A stretch of DNA of 64,000 nucleotides, from assembly GCA_963748075.1 (NCBI GenBank), contig CAVVHQ010000044.1, forward strand, positions 1-64,000, given 5' to 3'. The notes under the pieces were generated by a model, which ran no database searches, was not told the origin of the DNA, and saw only the letters and a program-made list of their open reading frames with translations. Below, one piece after another: positions 21,885-30,946 of this stretch. This DNA comes from VRUE01 sp963748075 (GTDB taxonomy: Bacteria > Actinomycetota > Thermoleophilia > Solirubrobacterales > 70-9). The number at the start of each line of letters is the position of its first letter. Positions within the stretch are counted from its first letter, which is position 1. The translations under genes were made by a program, and so were the position numbers.

Positions 21885-23606
21885 GTGAACCCCCTGCAGC
21901 GGCGCCGCCGTCTCGTCACCCGTGCGCTTCCCCTCGCGATCGTCGCGATAGTCGCCTTCGCGCTCGGCGCCTCGGCCGGGGCGCCGGGCTCGCCGGAGAA
22001 GGAAGCGGCCGGGCGCTTCGCCGAAGCCTGGGCCCACGGAAATCTGACCGCGATGTACGGGGAGCTGAACGCCGCCTCGCGCCGCTCGGTCAGCAAGAAG
22101 GAATTCATCGCCAAGTACCGCGAAGCAGCGGAGGTGGCGACGCTGCGAGAGCTCTCCGCCGGCTCGCCGGACGACGCGGTCGAGGCGGGCGGGCGCAATC
22201 TGGTGCCGGTTCCGATCGATGCCGACACGGTCGCCTTCGGCAGGGTGATCGCCGATCTCGAGCTGCCCTACGCGGACGGAGGCATCGCCTGGGACCCGAG
22301 CCTCGTCTTCCCGGGCCTCGAACGGGGCGAGCACCTCGAGAACCGGGTCGACCTCGCCCCGCGGGCGCCGATCCTCGCCAGGGACGGCACGTCGCTGGCC
22401 GCAGGCCCCGCCGACGCCCGCGAACACCCGCTGGGCAGCGCCGCGATCGACGTGACCGGCGAAATCGGCACGGCGAGCGAAGGAGAAGAGACGGCGCTCG
22501 CCCGCCGCGGCTTCCCGCCGCAAACGCCAGTCGGGATCAGCGGCATCGAGCAGGCGTTCAACGCGAGGCTGGCGGGCAGGCCCGGCGGCTCGCTCCTCGC
22601 GGTGGCCGACAAGGGCGGCTCGGCGCGGATCATCTCCCAGTCGGAACCGCGAGCCGGCGCCCCGGTGAAGACGACGATCGACCCCGACCTCCAGCAGGTC
22701 GCGGTCTCCGGCCTGGCCGGGCGGGCCGGCGGCGTCGCGGTGCTCGACGCCCGCAACGGCGACGTCCGGGCGCTCGCCGGGCAGGCATTCTCGGCGCCGC
22801 AGCCGCCCGGCTCGACCTTCAAGATGGTCACCACGACCGCCGCTCTGCAGACGGGCGTCGTCTCGCTCGACGACGAATTCGAACTCACCGACGGAGTCAA
22901 CGTCGGCGGCCGCTTCATCAGCAACGCCAACGGCGAGGTCTGCGGCGGCACCTTCCGCGAAGCGTTTGCCGAGTCGTGCAACGCCGACTTCGCCCCGCTC
23001 GGGCCGAAGATCGGCAACGACGACCTGGTCGCGACCGCCGAACGGTTCGGGTTCAACTCGCCGCCGAAGATCTACGCGTCGGGGATCGTCGAAGCGGTCG
23101 ACCCGCCCGAGTCGTCGATCCCGACCGAGATCGGCGACGAACTCGACCTCGGCGTCAGCGCGATCGGCCAGGGTGAAGTGCTCGCCACGCCCTTGCAGAT
23201 GGCGATCGTCGCGCAGACGATCAGCAACAACGGGGTCCGCGAGCCGACCTCGCTCGTCGCCAACCCCAAGCTGCGGCCCGAGGCGAAGCCGGTGCGGGTG
23301 ATGTCGAAGAAGATCGCCTCCGAGCTGACCGAACTGATGGTCGGCGTGGTCACCGGCGGCACCGGCTACGCGGCCGCGATCCCCCAGGCCCAGGTGGCCG
23401 GCAAGACCGGCACCGCCGAGCTGGGGCCCAAGCCGGGCGGCGAAGGCGAAGAAGAACCGGAACAGATCAAGGACGCCTGGTTCGCCGCCTTCGCCCCGGC
23501 CGAGAACGCCCGGCTCGCGGTCGGCGTGCTGCTGATCGAAGCCGAAGCCGCCGGCGGCGAAGTCGCCGCCCCGGTCGCCGGCCAGCTGCTGTCGGCCGGT
23601 ATCTAA
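21885..23606 (+). CDS. Penicillin-binding protein (MecA_N-like plus transpeptidase)
   Basis: A 573-residue class B penicillin-binding protein that cross-links peptidoglycan outside the membrane. After a single N-terminal membrane anchor (LAIVAIVAFALGASAG) comes an NTF2-like MecA_N-type domain, a dimerisation region and the transpeptidase domain. The active-site motifs are Ser310-x-x-Lys313 (STFK), SCN at 364-366 and KTG at 507-509. No transglycosylase domain is present. Start is GTG 21885. It converges with the lipoprotein gene at 23613 with six bases between stops. Members of this family include low-affinity PBPs, but resistance cannot be inferred here. Confidence 0.92.
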   Translation: MNPLQRRRRLVTRALPLAIVAIVAFALGASAGAPGSPEKEAAGRFAEAWAHGNLTAMYGELNAASRRSVSKKEFIAKYREAAEVATLRELSAGSPDDAVEAGGRNLVPVPIDADTVAFGRVIADLELPYADGGIAWDPSLVFPGLERGEHLENRVDLAPRAPILARDGTSLAAGPADAREHPLGSAAIDVTGEIGTASEGEETALARRGFPPQTPVGISGIEQAFNARLAGRPGGSLLAVADKGGSARIISQSEPRAGAPVKTTIDPDLQQVAVSGLAGRAGGVAVLDARNGDVRALAGQAFSAPQPPGSTFKMVTTTAALQTGVVSLDDEFELTDGVNVGGRFISNANGEVCGGTFREAFAESCNADFAPLGPKIGNDDLVATAERFGFNSPPKIYASGIVEAVDPPESSIPTEIGDELDLGVSAIGQGEVLATPLQMAIVAQTISNNGVREPTSLVANPKLRPEAKPVRVMSKKIASELTELMVGVVTGGTGYAAAIPQAQVAGKTGTAELGPKPGGEGEEEPEQIKDAWFAAFAPAENARLAVGVLLIEAEAAGGEVAAPVAGQLLSAGI

Positions 23607-23612
23607 CGACTA

Positions 23613-24164
23613 CTAGAGGTCGAGCGTGACCGCGGCCGGCCCCTCGGGCCCGGGAATCGAGAGGATCAGCGGCCGGTTCTCCGAGGCGGCGGCGGGCAGC
23701 CGGAAGAGGACCAGCGAGCCCTCGATCGGGCCCTGCTGGGGAGTCGAGTCGAGCACCGGCACCTGTTCCTGCGGTTCGACTTCGCCGCCGAAGGGCAGCG
23801 CGTAGAGGCTTTCGCTGGGGATCGCCTCGAAGGCCGTCTGGTCGGCATCGGTGATGGCCAGCGAGTCGGGTAGCCGGTGCGGCGATTCGTCCTCGTTCTG
23901 GACTTCGAGGAAGACGCCGAAGTAGGCGGAGCCGGGGGGCGGCGGCGGCTGGCCGGCCAGGTAGGCGGAGTCCTCGTTGTCGTTGGGGTTGAGGAAGCGG
24001 GAGAAGACGACGTTGTACTGGAGCTCGCCCAGCTTCACCGGCTCGCCCTCGGCCACGTCCTTGGAGTCGCTCGACCAGCCGCAGGCGGCGAGCGCGACCG
24101 CCGTGACGGCGAGCGCCAGAGCGGCGAGCAGCGGCAGCGCGAGGTCGGGTCGGCGGCGGCTCAT
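23613..24164 (-). CDS. Lipoprotein with DUF4352-like domain
   Basis: A 183-residue exported lipoprotein. The signal peptide ends in the lipobox LAAC. The mature part has an immunoglobulin-like beta pattern as in DUF4352/telomeric-repeat-like extracellular domains: LQYNVVFSRFLNP, AYFGVFLEVQNEDESPHRLP and a final LILSIPGPEG. A run of five prolines occurs near residue 75. Function unknown. It converges with the penicillin-binding protein gene. Confidence 0.75.
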   Translation of the reverse strand: MSRRRPDLALPLLAALALAVTAVALAACGWSSDSKDVAEGEPVKLGELQYNVVFSRFLNPNDNEDSAYLAGQPPPPPGSAYFGVFLEVQNEDESPHRLPDSLAITDADQTAFEAIPSESLYALPFGGEVEPQEQVPVLDSTPQQGPIEGSLVLFRLPAAASENRPLILSIPGPEGPAAVTLDL

Positions 24165-24295
24165 CGGCGGCGTGAGTCTATTGAGACTCGAGCTGGTCGC
24201 GCGGCCTGCGCAGTCCTGCGGGAAACCCCCGATGCCGCAAGTTTGCGAGGAACGATACGATTGCCAGTGCGGAGGGTGCCGGAAGGAGTAGAGCC

Positions 24296-24871
24296 ATCCC
24301 CACCAGTCTTACCCCCAGTAGCCCATCCTCACCCAGCTACACGACCGGGACGGTTCCCGGTCCCGGAACGTACTTTTGCCTCGACTGCGGATCGCAGCTG
24401 TCGCTTCGCGAGAACGACTGTCTGCCTCAGTGCCCGCGCTGCGAAGGCTCGAGCTTCCGGCTCGACTCGATCTTCGAGTCGATGCAGGAACACGGCGAGA
24501 CGACAGCCGAGTTCGCGATTCCGGCCGAGCTGACGACGCCGGGCTGGCTGGACGACGCCCGGGCCGGGCTCGACCCCGGCAGCCGTAGCCTCGTCTGGCG
24601 CGACGACGACGGCAAGGTCCGGGTCCTCGAGGTGAAGCGCGGCTGGACGCGGATCGGCCGCAGCGTCACCGCCGACATGCGCCTCGACGACCCCAGCGTC
24701 TCCCGCCGCCACGCGCTGATCGTCTCCGAACCGGAAGAGTCGCTGCGTGTCCTCGACGATCGCAGCCTGAACGGCGTCTTCGTCAACGGCGAGCTGATCG
24801 AGTGGGGCAAGCTGGAGGACGGAGACGAGCTGACCGTCGGCCGCTACCACCTCTTCGTTCTCGCGGCCTGA
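24296..24871 (+). CDS. Zinc-ribbon FHA domain protein, probable ATC start
   Basis: An FHA protein that would bind phosphothreonine peptides: RIGRSVTADMRLDDPSVSRRH, then LNGVFVNGELI and GDELTVGRYHLFVL. The first ATG in frame is at 24482, but the codons before it encode a clear zinc ribbon (YFCLDCG ... CPRCEG), so the gene must start earlier. No ATG, GTG or TTG lies in frame upstream of the ribbon. GGAAGGAG at 24281-24288 stands seven bases before an in-frame ATC at 24296, which I take as the likely start; ATT at 24260 is another option. A 19-codon frame rich in Cys (24232-24291) ends just before it. Confidence in the protein is high, in the start moderate. Confidence 0.8.
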   Translation: MPTSLTPSSPSSPSYTTGTVPGPGTYFCLDCGSQLSLRENDCLPQCPRCEGSSFRLDSIFESMQEHGETTAEFAIPAELTTPGWLDDARAGLDPGSRSLVWRDDDGKVRVLEVKRGWTRIGRSVTADMRLDDPSVSRRHALIVSEPEESLRVLDDRSLNGVFVNGELIEWGKLEDGDELTVGRYHLFVLAA

Positions 24872-24874
24872 GGC

Positions 24875-24923
24875 GCTCCGGTGCGCCTCATGCACCCACA
24901 GCGCAGATAGGGCGCACCGGAGC
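24875..24923. repeat. 13-bp inverted repeat after the FHA gene
   Basis: Arms GCTCCGGTGCGCC (24875-24887) and GGCGCACCGGAGC (24911-24923) are perfectly complementary, with a 23-base loop that holds GCGCAGATA. The loop resembles the 3' end of the R1 core (ACGCAGATATGCGC), so this may be a shortened R1 relative; the match is short. It starts four bases after the FHA stop codon and may terminate that transcript. Confidence 0.6.
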
Positions 24924-24969
24924 TGGAGCTGCGCGGGTTCCGGCCACCGGCCCCCGTAGCATTCTCTCC

Positions 24970-25353
24970 GTGGACTCCGCCCACGATCCCTCCGTCGCCG
25001 CCGAGCAGGCCCGCGCCCGCCTGCACGAAGAGATCGAGCGCGTCCGGGTCGGAGTCGAGGACATGCTCGCCGAGCAGGAGAACGGCGACGCCGGTCTGCA
25101 ACGGGAGCTGGACGCGATCCGCAAGGAGACCCGCCGCTACGTCAAGCGCCGTGTCCGCAAGAGTGAGAAGAGAACCGACAAGCGGCTCCGCAGGCTGGAC
25201 GGTCGCACCGACGAGCTGGAGCGCCGCCTCGAGGCCTTCGAGCAGGACCGCAAGTACGCCGAGTGGCGCATCCACACCAACATGGAGCAGATGCTTGACG
25301 GCCTGCTCGGCGAGGTTCGCGCAATCGCCGATCTGCTCACCAGGACCCGATAG
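24970..25353 (+). CDS. Coiled-coil protein, hypothetical
   Basis: A 127-residue, highly charged protein that is helical almost throughout. Heptad-like patterns (RLHEEIERVRVGVEDML, RLRRLDGRTDELERRLEAF) indicate a long coiled coil. No membrane segment or signal is seen and no family is recognised. The GTG at 24970 is chosen because coding character begins there; the longer frame overlaps the FHA gene. It ends five bases before a long inverted repeat and converges with gltB. Confidence 0.7.
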   Translation: MDSAHDPSVAAEQARARLHEEIERVRVGVEDMLAEQENGDAGLQRELDAIRKETRRYVKRRVRKSEKRTDKRLRRLDGRTDELERRLEAFEQDRKYAEWRIHTNMEQMLDGLLGEVRAIADLLTRTR

Positions 25354-25358
25354 CGCTG

Positions 25359-25462
25359 GGAAGGGGCGGGGCGCCCCTCCTTCGGAACCCGCGCCCGCAC
25401 TGGGCGAGGGACCGGGGCTTGGCTGCTCACAAGTTCCGCTGGAGGGGCGCCCCGCCCCTTCC
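25359..25462. terminator. 22-bp stem, long loop, between convergent genes
   Basis: Arms GGAAGGGGCGGGGCGCCCCT(CC) at 25359-25380 and the exact complement at 25441-25462 pair over 22 bases, with a 60-base loop. The loop has a smaller pairing (GCCC...GGGC). The element starts five bases after one stop codon and ends four bases before the gltB stop. It is likely a bidirectional terminator, although the long loop makes it unlike textbook examples. Confidence 0.65.
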
Positions 25463-25466
25463 ACGG

Positions 25467-28400
25467 CTACTCGGTCGAGATGCTCGGGTCCGCCTGGACC
25501 TTGTGGGGGACGATCATCAGGAAGCTGTCGCCGGGGGCGGCGGCGAGCGAGCGAATCCGCGCCGCCTCCTCGGCTTGATCCGTTGCGTCGAGCTCGGTCG
25601 CGTAGTGGGAGAGCAGCTCCTCCACGTCGAGCAGCCCCTCCGGATCGAGGTCCTTCAGCTCCACTTTGGCGCCCTCGCCGAGCCGCTGCTCGATCGCCTC
25701 CCGGTCGATGCCGAAGGCGTTGTGGCGGACGTAGACGCGGCCCCCGGTCATCCCGGCGCAGGCCCAGGGACCGATGTCCCCGAGCACCACCGCGCGACCC
25801 GAGGTCATGTACTCGAAGGCGAACCCCTTGGCGTTGGCGCGGTCGACCAGGCAGCCGCGGCTGTCGTCGATCGGCGTCTCGGGCTCGCCGCCCAACACCA
25901 CGTCGGCGCCGGAGAGGCGGATGCAGAATCGCGAGTCGGCCGAGCCCTGGACGAAGAGGCGGCCACGCTGGGCGCCGTAGGCGAACGACTTGCCGACCGA
26001 GCCGTTCAGCCGGCGGCCCCTGGCCCCCTTGCCCTTCAGCACGGCGACCGTGCCCCCCAGCATCGTCTTGCCGACGCCGTCCTGGGCGCCGCCCTCGACC
26101 CGGATCGAGACGCCGTAGGAGTTGAAGGCGCCGAGGCCCTGACCGGCGACCGAGCCGCCGTTGAACTCGAGGTCGGCGAGCACGTCCTCGCCCGGCTCCG
26201 GGCCGTCGTCGAAGATGCGGGCGCGGGCGATCGCCCCGGCCAGCTCGGTGCCGAGCACCCGGTCGCCCGCGTCGGTGGCGCGCGGGAACTCGCTGCGCAC
26301 CGCATGCCCCGAGCAGACCTCGCCGGCCAGGGCGCCGATCTGGGCCGAGGCGGCCTTGGCCTCCATGCGGATCGGGCGGGCGACGACGAGGCCCGCTTCG
26401 GCGCGCTGCTCGGCGATCTCCCCGGTGACCGGCAGATCGAGCGGCTCGAGGTCGAGGAACTCCTCCAGCGGGGTGATCAACGGCGCCAGGTCGATCCGCT
26501 CGTGGTGGGAGATCTGCTCGAGCAGGTCGTAGCGCCCGACCAGGTCCTGGGCGCGCTCGTAGCCGAGCGAGGCGACGACCTGCTTGACCTCCTCGCCCAT
26601 CGCCGCGAAGAAGCGGGCGCAGCTCTCCGCCGCCCGGTCGACCTCCTGCGGGGTGAACTTCTTCAGGCCGTGCTCCTGGGCCTGCTCGGTCGTCTCGATC
26701 TGGGTGGCGATGCCGACGTGGCAGGTGTCGAGCTGGCAGCCGCGGCAGATCGTGCAGCCGAGGCTGACCATCGCCAGGGTGCCGAAGCCGATCCGGTTGG
26801 CGCCCAGGCAGTGCAGCTTGACGATGTCGTGGCCGGTGCGGTAGCCGCCGTCGGCCCAGATCTCGACCCGGTTGCGCAGGCCCGCCTCCATCAGCGCCCG
26901 GTGCACGGCCCGGGTGCCGATGTCCGACGGCAGGCCAACGTGGCGCAGGGCGTGCTGGCGGGCGGCGCCGGTGCCGCCCTCGAAACCCGAGAGGGTGATG
27001 ATGTCGGCGCCCGCCTTGGCGATGCCGAGGCCGATCGTGCCGATGTTCGGCACCACCGGCACCTTGACCGAGACCCGCACGTCGGGGTTGACCGTCTTCA
27101 GCTCGTCGATCAGCTCGGCCAGGTCCTCGATCGAGTAGAGGTCGTGGTTGTTGGAGGGCGAGATCAGGTCGGTGCCGGGCGAGGCGTTACGCGCGGCGGC
27201 GACCTTCTCGGAGACCTTCTTGCCGGGCAGGTGGCCGCCCTCGCCGGGCTTCGCCCCCTGGCCGATCTTGATCTCGGCGACGTAGGAGGAGTTGATCATC
27301 TCGGCCGATACGCCGAAGCGACCGGAGGCGACCTGCTGGCCGCGCCACTTGCGGTAGTGCCCGTACATGTCGCGGATCTCACCGCCCTCGCCGTTGACAC
27401 AGAGGACGTTGATCGCCTTCGCCGCCTCCGCGTAGGCCCGGAAGGCCGGCTCGGACTGCGAGCCGAAGCTCATCGAGGAGATCACCACCGGGTAGTCGTG
27501 GTGGCCGACGCCGGCGTCCACCGCCGCCGGGTCGAGCGGCTCGCGGTCGCCCTTCAGGTCCATGATGTGGCGCATCGAGATCGGGCTCTGGCGCTCCAGG
27601 TCGCGCACCTTCTCGGAGTACTCCTCGTAGGAGCCGGAGCCATTGGCGGTGGCGATCGCCGCCTTGTAGACCTTCGGGTAGAAGCGGAACGTCTTCGCCG
27701 GTTTCGCGCCCTCGTCGCCGCTCAGCGCCTGCGCCCGCTCGTTCGTTTCCTCGTCGAGCGCGTCGAAGCCGACCCCGCCCCGCTCGGAGGCGGCGAAGGC
27801 CTCGGTCTGGAAGATCTCGGCCAGCTCGGGCCGCACGCCGATCGAGGAGAACTGGCGCGCGTAGCCGCGCACCTCGTGGATTCCGATCGTCGAGATCACT
27901 TTCTCGATCCCCTTGCCGAGCGCCGCGCAGAGGTTGGCGATGTCGGCCTGGTAGTCCTCGACGCAGATCACCTCGACCATCGTGTAGGGGCAGACCCCGT
28001 TGGCGCCGAGGCCGAGCGCCAGCATCGTGTCGTGGACGTTGCGGATCGCGGCGGAGCGCAGCACGATGCCGCAGCGGCGGCGCAGGTTCTCCTCGCCCGG
28101 CTCGACCCGGAACTGCTTCAGCGCCTGGTCGACCGCCGAGGTCGCCAGGTGCGGGTCGAGGAAGCGGCGCTCGGCGTCGTAGACGGTGCGGTCGGTCAGC
28201 ACCAGCAGCTCGGCGCCGTCGCGCACCTTCTTCACCGCCTCCTGCTTGATCCGTTCGATCGCGCCCCTGTTCGTCTCCGACTCGAGCAGCGAGACGTCGA
28301 CCGCGCCGGCCCGGCCCCTGAACTCCTCCCAGAGGTCCTCGAGCAGGTAGGTGCGCTGCTCGCGGGCGATGCGGCGATAGCTCTTGTCGGAGAGCGGCGC

Positions 28401-30134
28401 CATCCCGTGGTGGCCGCCGAGGATCACCGGAAAGGCGGTCTCGACGGTGCCGGTGTCCTCGCCGGCGGCGTCGAGCGAGGGGCGGCGCCCGAACACGGCC
28501 CGGGTCGAGAAGTGCTCGACCTCGCGCTCGCGGTCGATCGCCGGGTTGGTGACCACGGCGACCGTCTCCTTGAAGTAGTCGGCGAGGTTCTGGCGCTCCG
28601 GCGAGAGCGCCGCCAGCGGCCCGTCGTAGCCGAGCGAGCCGATCGGCTCGGCGCCGTTGGAGGCCATCTGCTGGACCAGTTTGACGTCGTCGCGCTGCCA
28701 GCCGAAGCCGGCGAGGACGCGGTCGGCGACCTTGACCGGCTCTTCCGGGCCGGCGTCGGAGTAGCCGGGCACGTCGCCGCCCTCCAGCGGCCCGCCGGCC
28801 TCCAGCCCGCGGTCGTAGGGGGCCGCCTCGGCGACGCCGTTGCGGGCCAGCCAGCGGTCGCGGACGATGCCGAGCATCTCGTCGTGCGGGCGCAGGGTCG
28901 AGCGCCTTGCCCCGCGGTCGATCTCCACCAGCGCCTTCTCGCCGGGGGCGAGCGGCTTCGGCTCGGCGACCAGCTCGGCGACCGCGACGACGCCGGGCTC
29001 GGAGCTGAAGACGTAGTCCTCGCTCGTCTCGAGCTGCCAGAGGGGGCGCAGCCCGAGCGCGTCGGCGGAGAAGACGCACTCGTCGCTGTGGCGGGCGATC
29101 AGCGCCACCGGTCCCTGCGCGAACGGGCCCATCGCCTGCCGCAGGTACATGTAGAAGCGGTGCAGCTCCTCGGGCAGGGCGCGGATCTCGTTGACGATCG
29201 GCGGCACGACCATCTCCATCGCCTCGGCGAGGCTGAGCCCGCCGCGGTTGACCAGGGTGTTGATCGTCCGGTTGAGGTCCTGCGAATCCGACGACCCCGG
29301 CCGGATCGGCACGCCGAGCATCCGCGCCTCCTGGCGCAGCTGCTCGATCGTGTTGATCTCGCCGTTGTGGCCGAGCACCGCGAAGGGCTGCACCCGCTTG
29401 AAGGAGGGCCAGGTGTTGGTCGAGTAGCGGTTGTGGCCGAAGCAGCCGATCGTCTCGAAACGATCGTCGCGCAGGTCGGGGTAGTACTCGCCGAGCACCT
29501 GCGGCGCCCCCATCACCTTGTAGACGCAGGTCGTCGCCGAGAGCGACGGGATGTGGACGTCGAGCCTCTCCTCCAACTCGATCAGGAGGTCGAACAGGAC
29601 GCGGTCGCGGCGCGAGGCGTCGGCGACGAGGCCGGCGACCTGCCAGAAGTGCGGCTCCTCCTCGCGCGCGGTCGGGCCGAGCGCCGGCGAGTCGACGACG
29701 CCGATCCGCTCGGCGAGGATGCGGAAGCCGCCCCGACCGAGCAGCTCGCGGGCGTCGTGCTGGACGCGCTCGCGATCCTGGGAGCGCTCGATGAAGAAAT
29801 GAGCGACGGCGAAGGCGTCGTCGAGGGTCAGCGAGGGGTCGTGTCCGCCGGCGCGGACCTCCTCGGCCCAGATCTTGCGCGGGATGTCGACCAGCACGCC
29901 GCAGCCGTCCCCCTCGCCGTCGACGTTGCCGGCGCGGTGGAGCATCTTCTGCAGCGCCGCGATCGCCCGCTCGAGCGGTTCGTGGCTCGGCGTCGCGTCC
30001 TTGCGGACCGACGCGTAGATCGCGCAGGCGTCCTTGTCCTCGACGCTCGGCGGTGGGACAAGCGGCCGGTAGGGAAGCTCAGGCGAGTAGCGCTTGGCCT
30101 TCCCCCGAGGACGTGACTGGTGCAGCTCAGACAA
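25467..30134 (-). CDS. gltB: Glutamate synthase large subunit
   Basis: The 1,555-residue large chain of glutamate synthase, which moves the amide of glutamine to 2-oxoglutarate. The domain order is complete: class II glutamine amidotransferase with nucleophile Cys37 (DKDACAIYAS) behind a 36-residue propeptide, central domain, FMN-binding synthase domain (GGTGAARQHALRHVGLP), 3Fe-4S cysteines (CTICRGCQLDTC, near residue 1126) and the C-terminal GXGXG beta-helix. The start is TTG 30134 with GGGAGGT before it. No gltD small subunit is in the window. The long open frame on the opposite strand is a shadow. Confidence 0.97.
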   Translation of the reverse strand: MSELHQSRPRGKAKRYSPELPYRPLVPPPSVEDKDACAIYASVRKDATPSHEPLERAIAALQKMLHRAGNVDGEGDGCGVLVDIPRKIWAEEVRAGGHDPSLTLDDAFAVAHFFIERSQDRERVQHDARELLGRGGFRILAERIGVVDSPALGPTAREEEPHFWQVAGLVADASRRDRVLFDLLIELEERLDVHIPSLSATTCVYKVMGAPQVLGEYYPDLRDDRFETIGCFGHNRYSTNTWPSFKRVQPFAVLGHNGEINTIEQLRQEARMLGVPIRPGSSDSQDLNRTINTLVNRGGLSLAEAMEMVVPPIVNEIRALPEELHRFYMYLRQAMGPFAQGPVALIARHSDECVFSADALGLRPLWQLETSEDYVFSSEPGVVAVAELVAEPKPLAPGEKALVEIDRGARRSTLRPHDEMLGIVRDRWLARNGVAEAAPYDRGLEAGGPLEGGDVPGYSDAGPEEPVKVADRVLAGFGWQRDDVKLVQQMASNGAEPIGSLGYDGPLAALSPERQNLADYFKETVAVVTNPAIDREREVEHFSTRAVFGRRPSLDAAGEDTGTVETAFPVILGGHHGMAPLSDKSYRRIAREQRTYLLEDLWEEFRGRAGAVDVSLLESETNRGAIERIKQEAVKKVRDGAELLVLTDRTVYDAERRFLDPHLATSAVDQALKQFRVEPGEENLRRRCGIVLRSAAIRNVHDTMLALGLGANGVCPYTMVEVICVEDYQADIANLCAALGKGIEKVISTIGIHEVRGYARQFSSIGVRPELAEIFQTEAFAASERGGVGFDALDEETNERAQALSGDEGAKPAKTFRFYPKVYKAAIATANGSGSYEEYSEKVRDLERQSPISMRHIMDLKGDREPLDPAAVDAGVGHHDYPVVISSMSFGSQSEPAFRAYAEAAKAINVLCVNGEGGEIRDMYGHYRKWRGQQVASGRFGVSAEMINSSYVAEIKIGQGAKPGEGGHLPGKKVSEKVAAARNASPGTDLISPSNNHDLYSIEDLAELIDELKTVNPDVRVSVKVPVVPNIGTIGLGIAKAGADIITLSGFEGGTGAARQHALRHVGLPSDIGTRAVHRALMEAGLRNRVEIWADGGYRTGHDIVKLHCLGANRIGFGTLAMVSLGCTICRGCQLDTCHVGIATQIETTEQAQEHGLKKFTPQEVDRAAESCARFFAAMGEEVKQVVASLGYERAQDLVGRYDLLEQISHHERIDLAPLITPLEEFLDLEPLDLPVTGEIAEQRAEAGLVVARPIRMEAKAASAQIGALAGEVCSGHAVRSEFPRATDAGDRVLGTELAGAIARARIFDDGPEPGEDVLADLEFNGGSVAGQGLGAFNSYGVSIRVEGGAQDGVGKTMLGGTVAVLKGKGARGRRLNGSVGKSFAYGAQRGRLFVQGSADSRFCIRLSGADVVLGGEPETPIDDSRGCLVDRANAKGFAFEYMTSGRAVVLGDIGPWACAGMTGGRVYVRHNAFGIDREAIEQRLGEGAKVELKDLDPEGLLDVEELLSHYATELDATDQAEEAARIRSLAAAPGDSFLMIVPHKVQADPSISTE

Positions 30135-30234
30135 ATTGACCTCCCGGTTTCCACGCCTTCTCCGAGCGGGCGCGCGACGGGTTGACGAGTCGCCGGATTA
30201 TAGAGCCGGCCGGCCCGCCGATCCAGCGAATGCA

Positions 30235-30263
30235 CCTTTTGCCCCCATATGCGGGGGTAAAGG
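30235..30263. repeat. Hairpin related to the R2 core
   Basis: CCTTTTGCCCCC and GGGGGTAAAGG pair around ATATGC. The stem and its centre resemble the hairpin in the R2 repeats (CTTTTACCCCC ... GGGGG), so it may be a shorter relative. It lies in the leader region of gltB, downstream of the cupin gene, and could act as terminator for the cupin transcript. Confidence 0.5.
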
Positions 30264-30272
30264 GTTCAGCCG

Positions 30273-30648
30273 TCAGGCGAACGAGGCCGGCTCGTATTCG
30301 CCGCTCGGGTCGACGCCGATCAGCAGCGCGGTCACCGGGCTCTCGGAGCGGTTGAGGATCGTCCGGCTGACCTGCGGTTCGATCGAGGCGAAGGTGCCGG
30401 CCGGCGCCGGATGATCGCTCGCCGCCGAGCCGCATCACCGCCTCGCCCTCGAGGATCACGTATAGCTCGACCTGGCCGCTTCCGGACTCGTCGTGCTCGG
30501 GGGTCGCCCCGCCCGGACCGATCTCGACCAGGTTGAAGCCGAAGGCCGAGGTGCCGAGCGCCTTGCGGGCCAGCCGCCAGGTCGAGCTCCCCGACCCCTC
30601 CATCGTCTCGAACTCGTCGCGGTGCTTGATCGTGTAGCCGGCGATCAT
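30273..30648 (-). pseudogene. Small cupin protein, frameshifted
   Basis: A single-domain cupin (beta-barrel) gene of about 125 codons with a break. The first part, from ATG 30648, encodes NLVEIGPGGATPEHDESG and ELYVILEGEAVMRLGGE, a normal cupin motif 1 region. The frame then changes by one base at about 30420, and the second part continues as PAGTFASIEPQVSRTILNR and LLIGVDPSGEYEP to the stop at 30273. The total length is one base more than a multiple of three, as expected for a single inserted base. Either a recent pseudogene or a sequence error. Confidence 0.75.
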
Positions 30649-30652
30649 CGGC

Positions 30653-30946
30653 TCAGGCGGCGATCGGCGCCCCAACCTCGAGCTCGACCACGCGATCGGG
30701 CGCGGCGAGGGCTGCCTGCGCGGCAGCGAGGAGGGCGGCGCCGTCAAGGCCATACCGCTCGGCGGCAACCTCGAGCAGATCTAGATGCCTGGCCGGATAG
30801 AGCAGCTCCACGTTGACGGCACGCCCAGTGACGATGCCGACATTGCAGTAGTCGTCATCGACCTGCTCTTGGTCGTCAAAGCGCTCGACCCTCCGCAGTT
30901 CGATTGAGAGGGCGTCGGCCTCGCTGTCGTAGTCGGCTCGCATCAT
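30653..30946 (-). CDS. DUF2283 domain protein, possible antitoxin
   Basis: A 97-residue protein beginning MRADYDSEADALSIELR, the typical DUF2283 start (a short beta-rich domain found in many toxin-antitoxin-like pairs), with DYCNVGIVTGRAVNVELLYP completing it. A helical tail follows. Its start overlaps the stop of the upstream DUF4258-like gene by four bases. The order of toxin before antitoxin and the overlap fit a type II toxin-antitoxin module; this is inference. Confidence 0.75.
   Translation of the reverse strand: MMRADYDSEADALSIELRRVERFDDQEQVDDDYCNVGIVTGRAVNVELLYPARHLDLLEVAAERYGLDGAALLAAAQAALAAPDRVVELEVGAPIAA

Noticed and set aside
24232..24291. A 19-codon Cys-rich frame before the FHA gene as a separate peptide gene
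   Set aside because: It has no clear ribosome-binding site of its own and no independent support; mentioned only as context for the FHA start.
25419..30116. A 1,565-codon open frame on the plus strand
   Set aside because: It is the exact antisense of gltB, is extremely rich in Arg, Asp, Gly and Val as expected from high-GC shadow frames, and has no domain.
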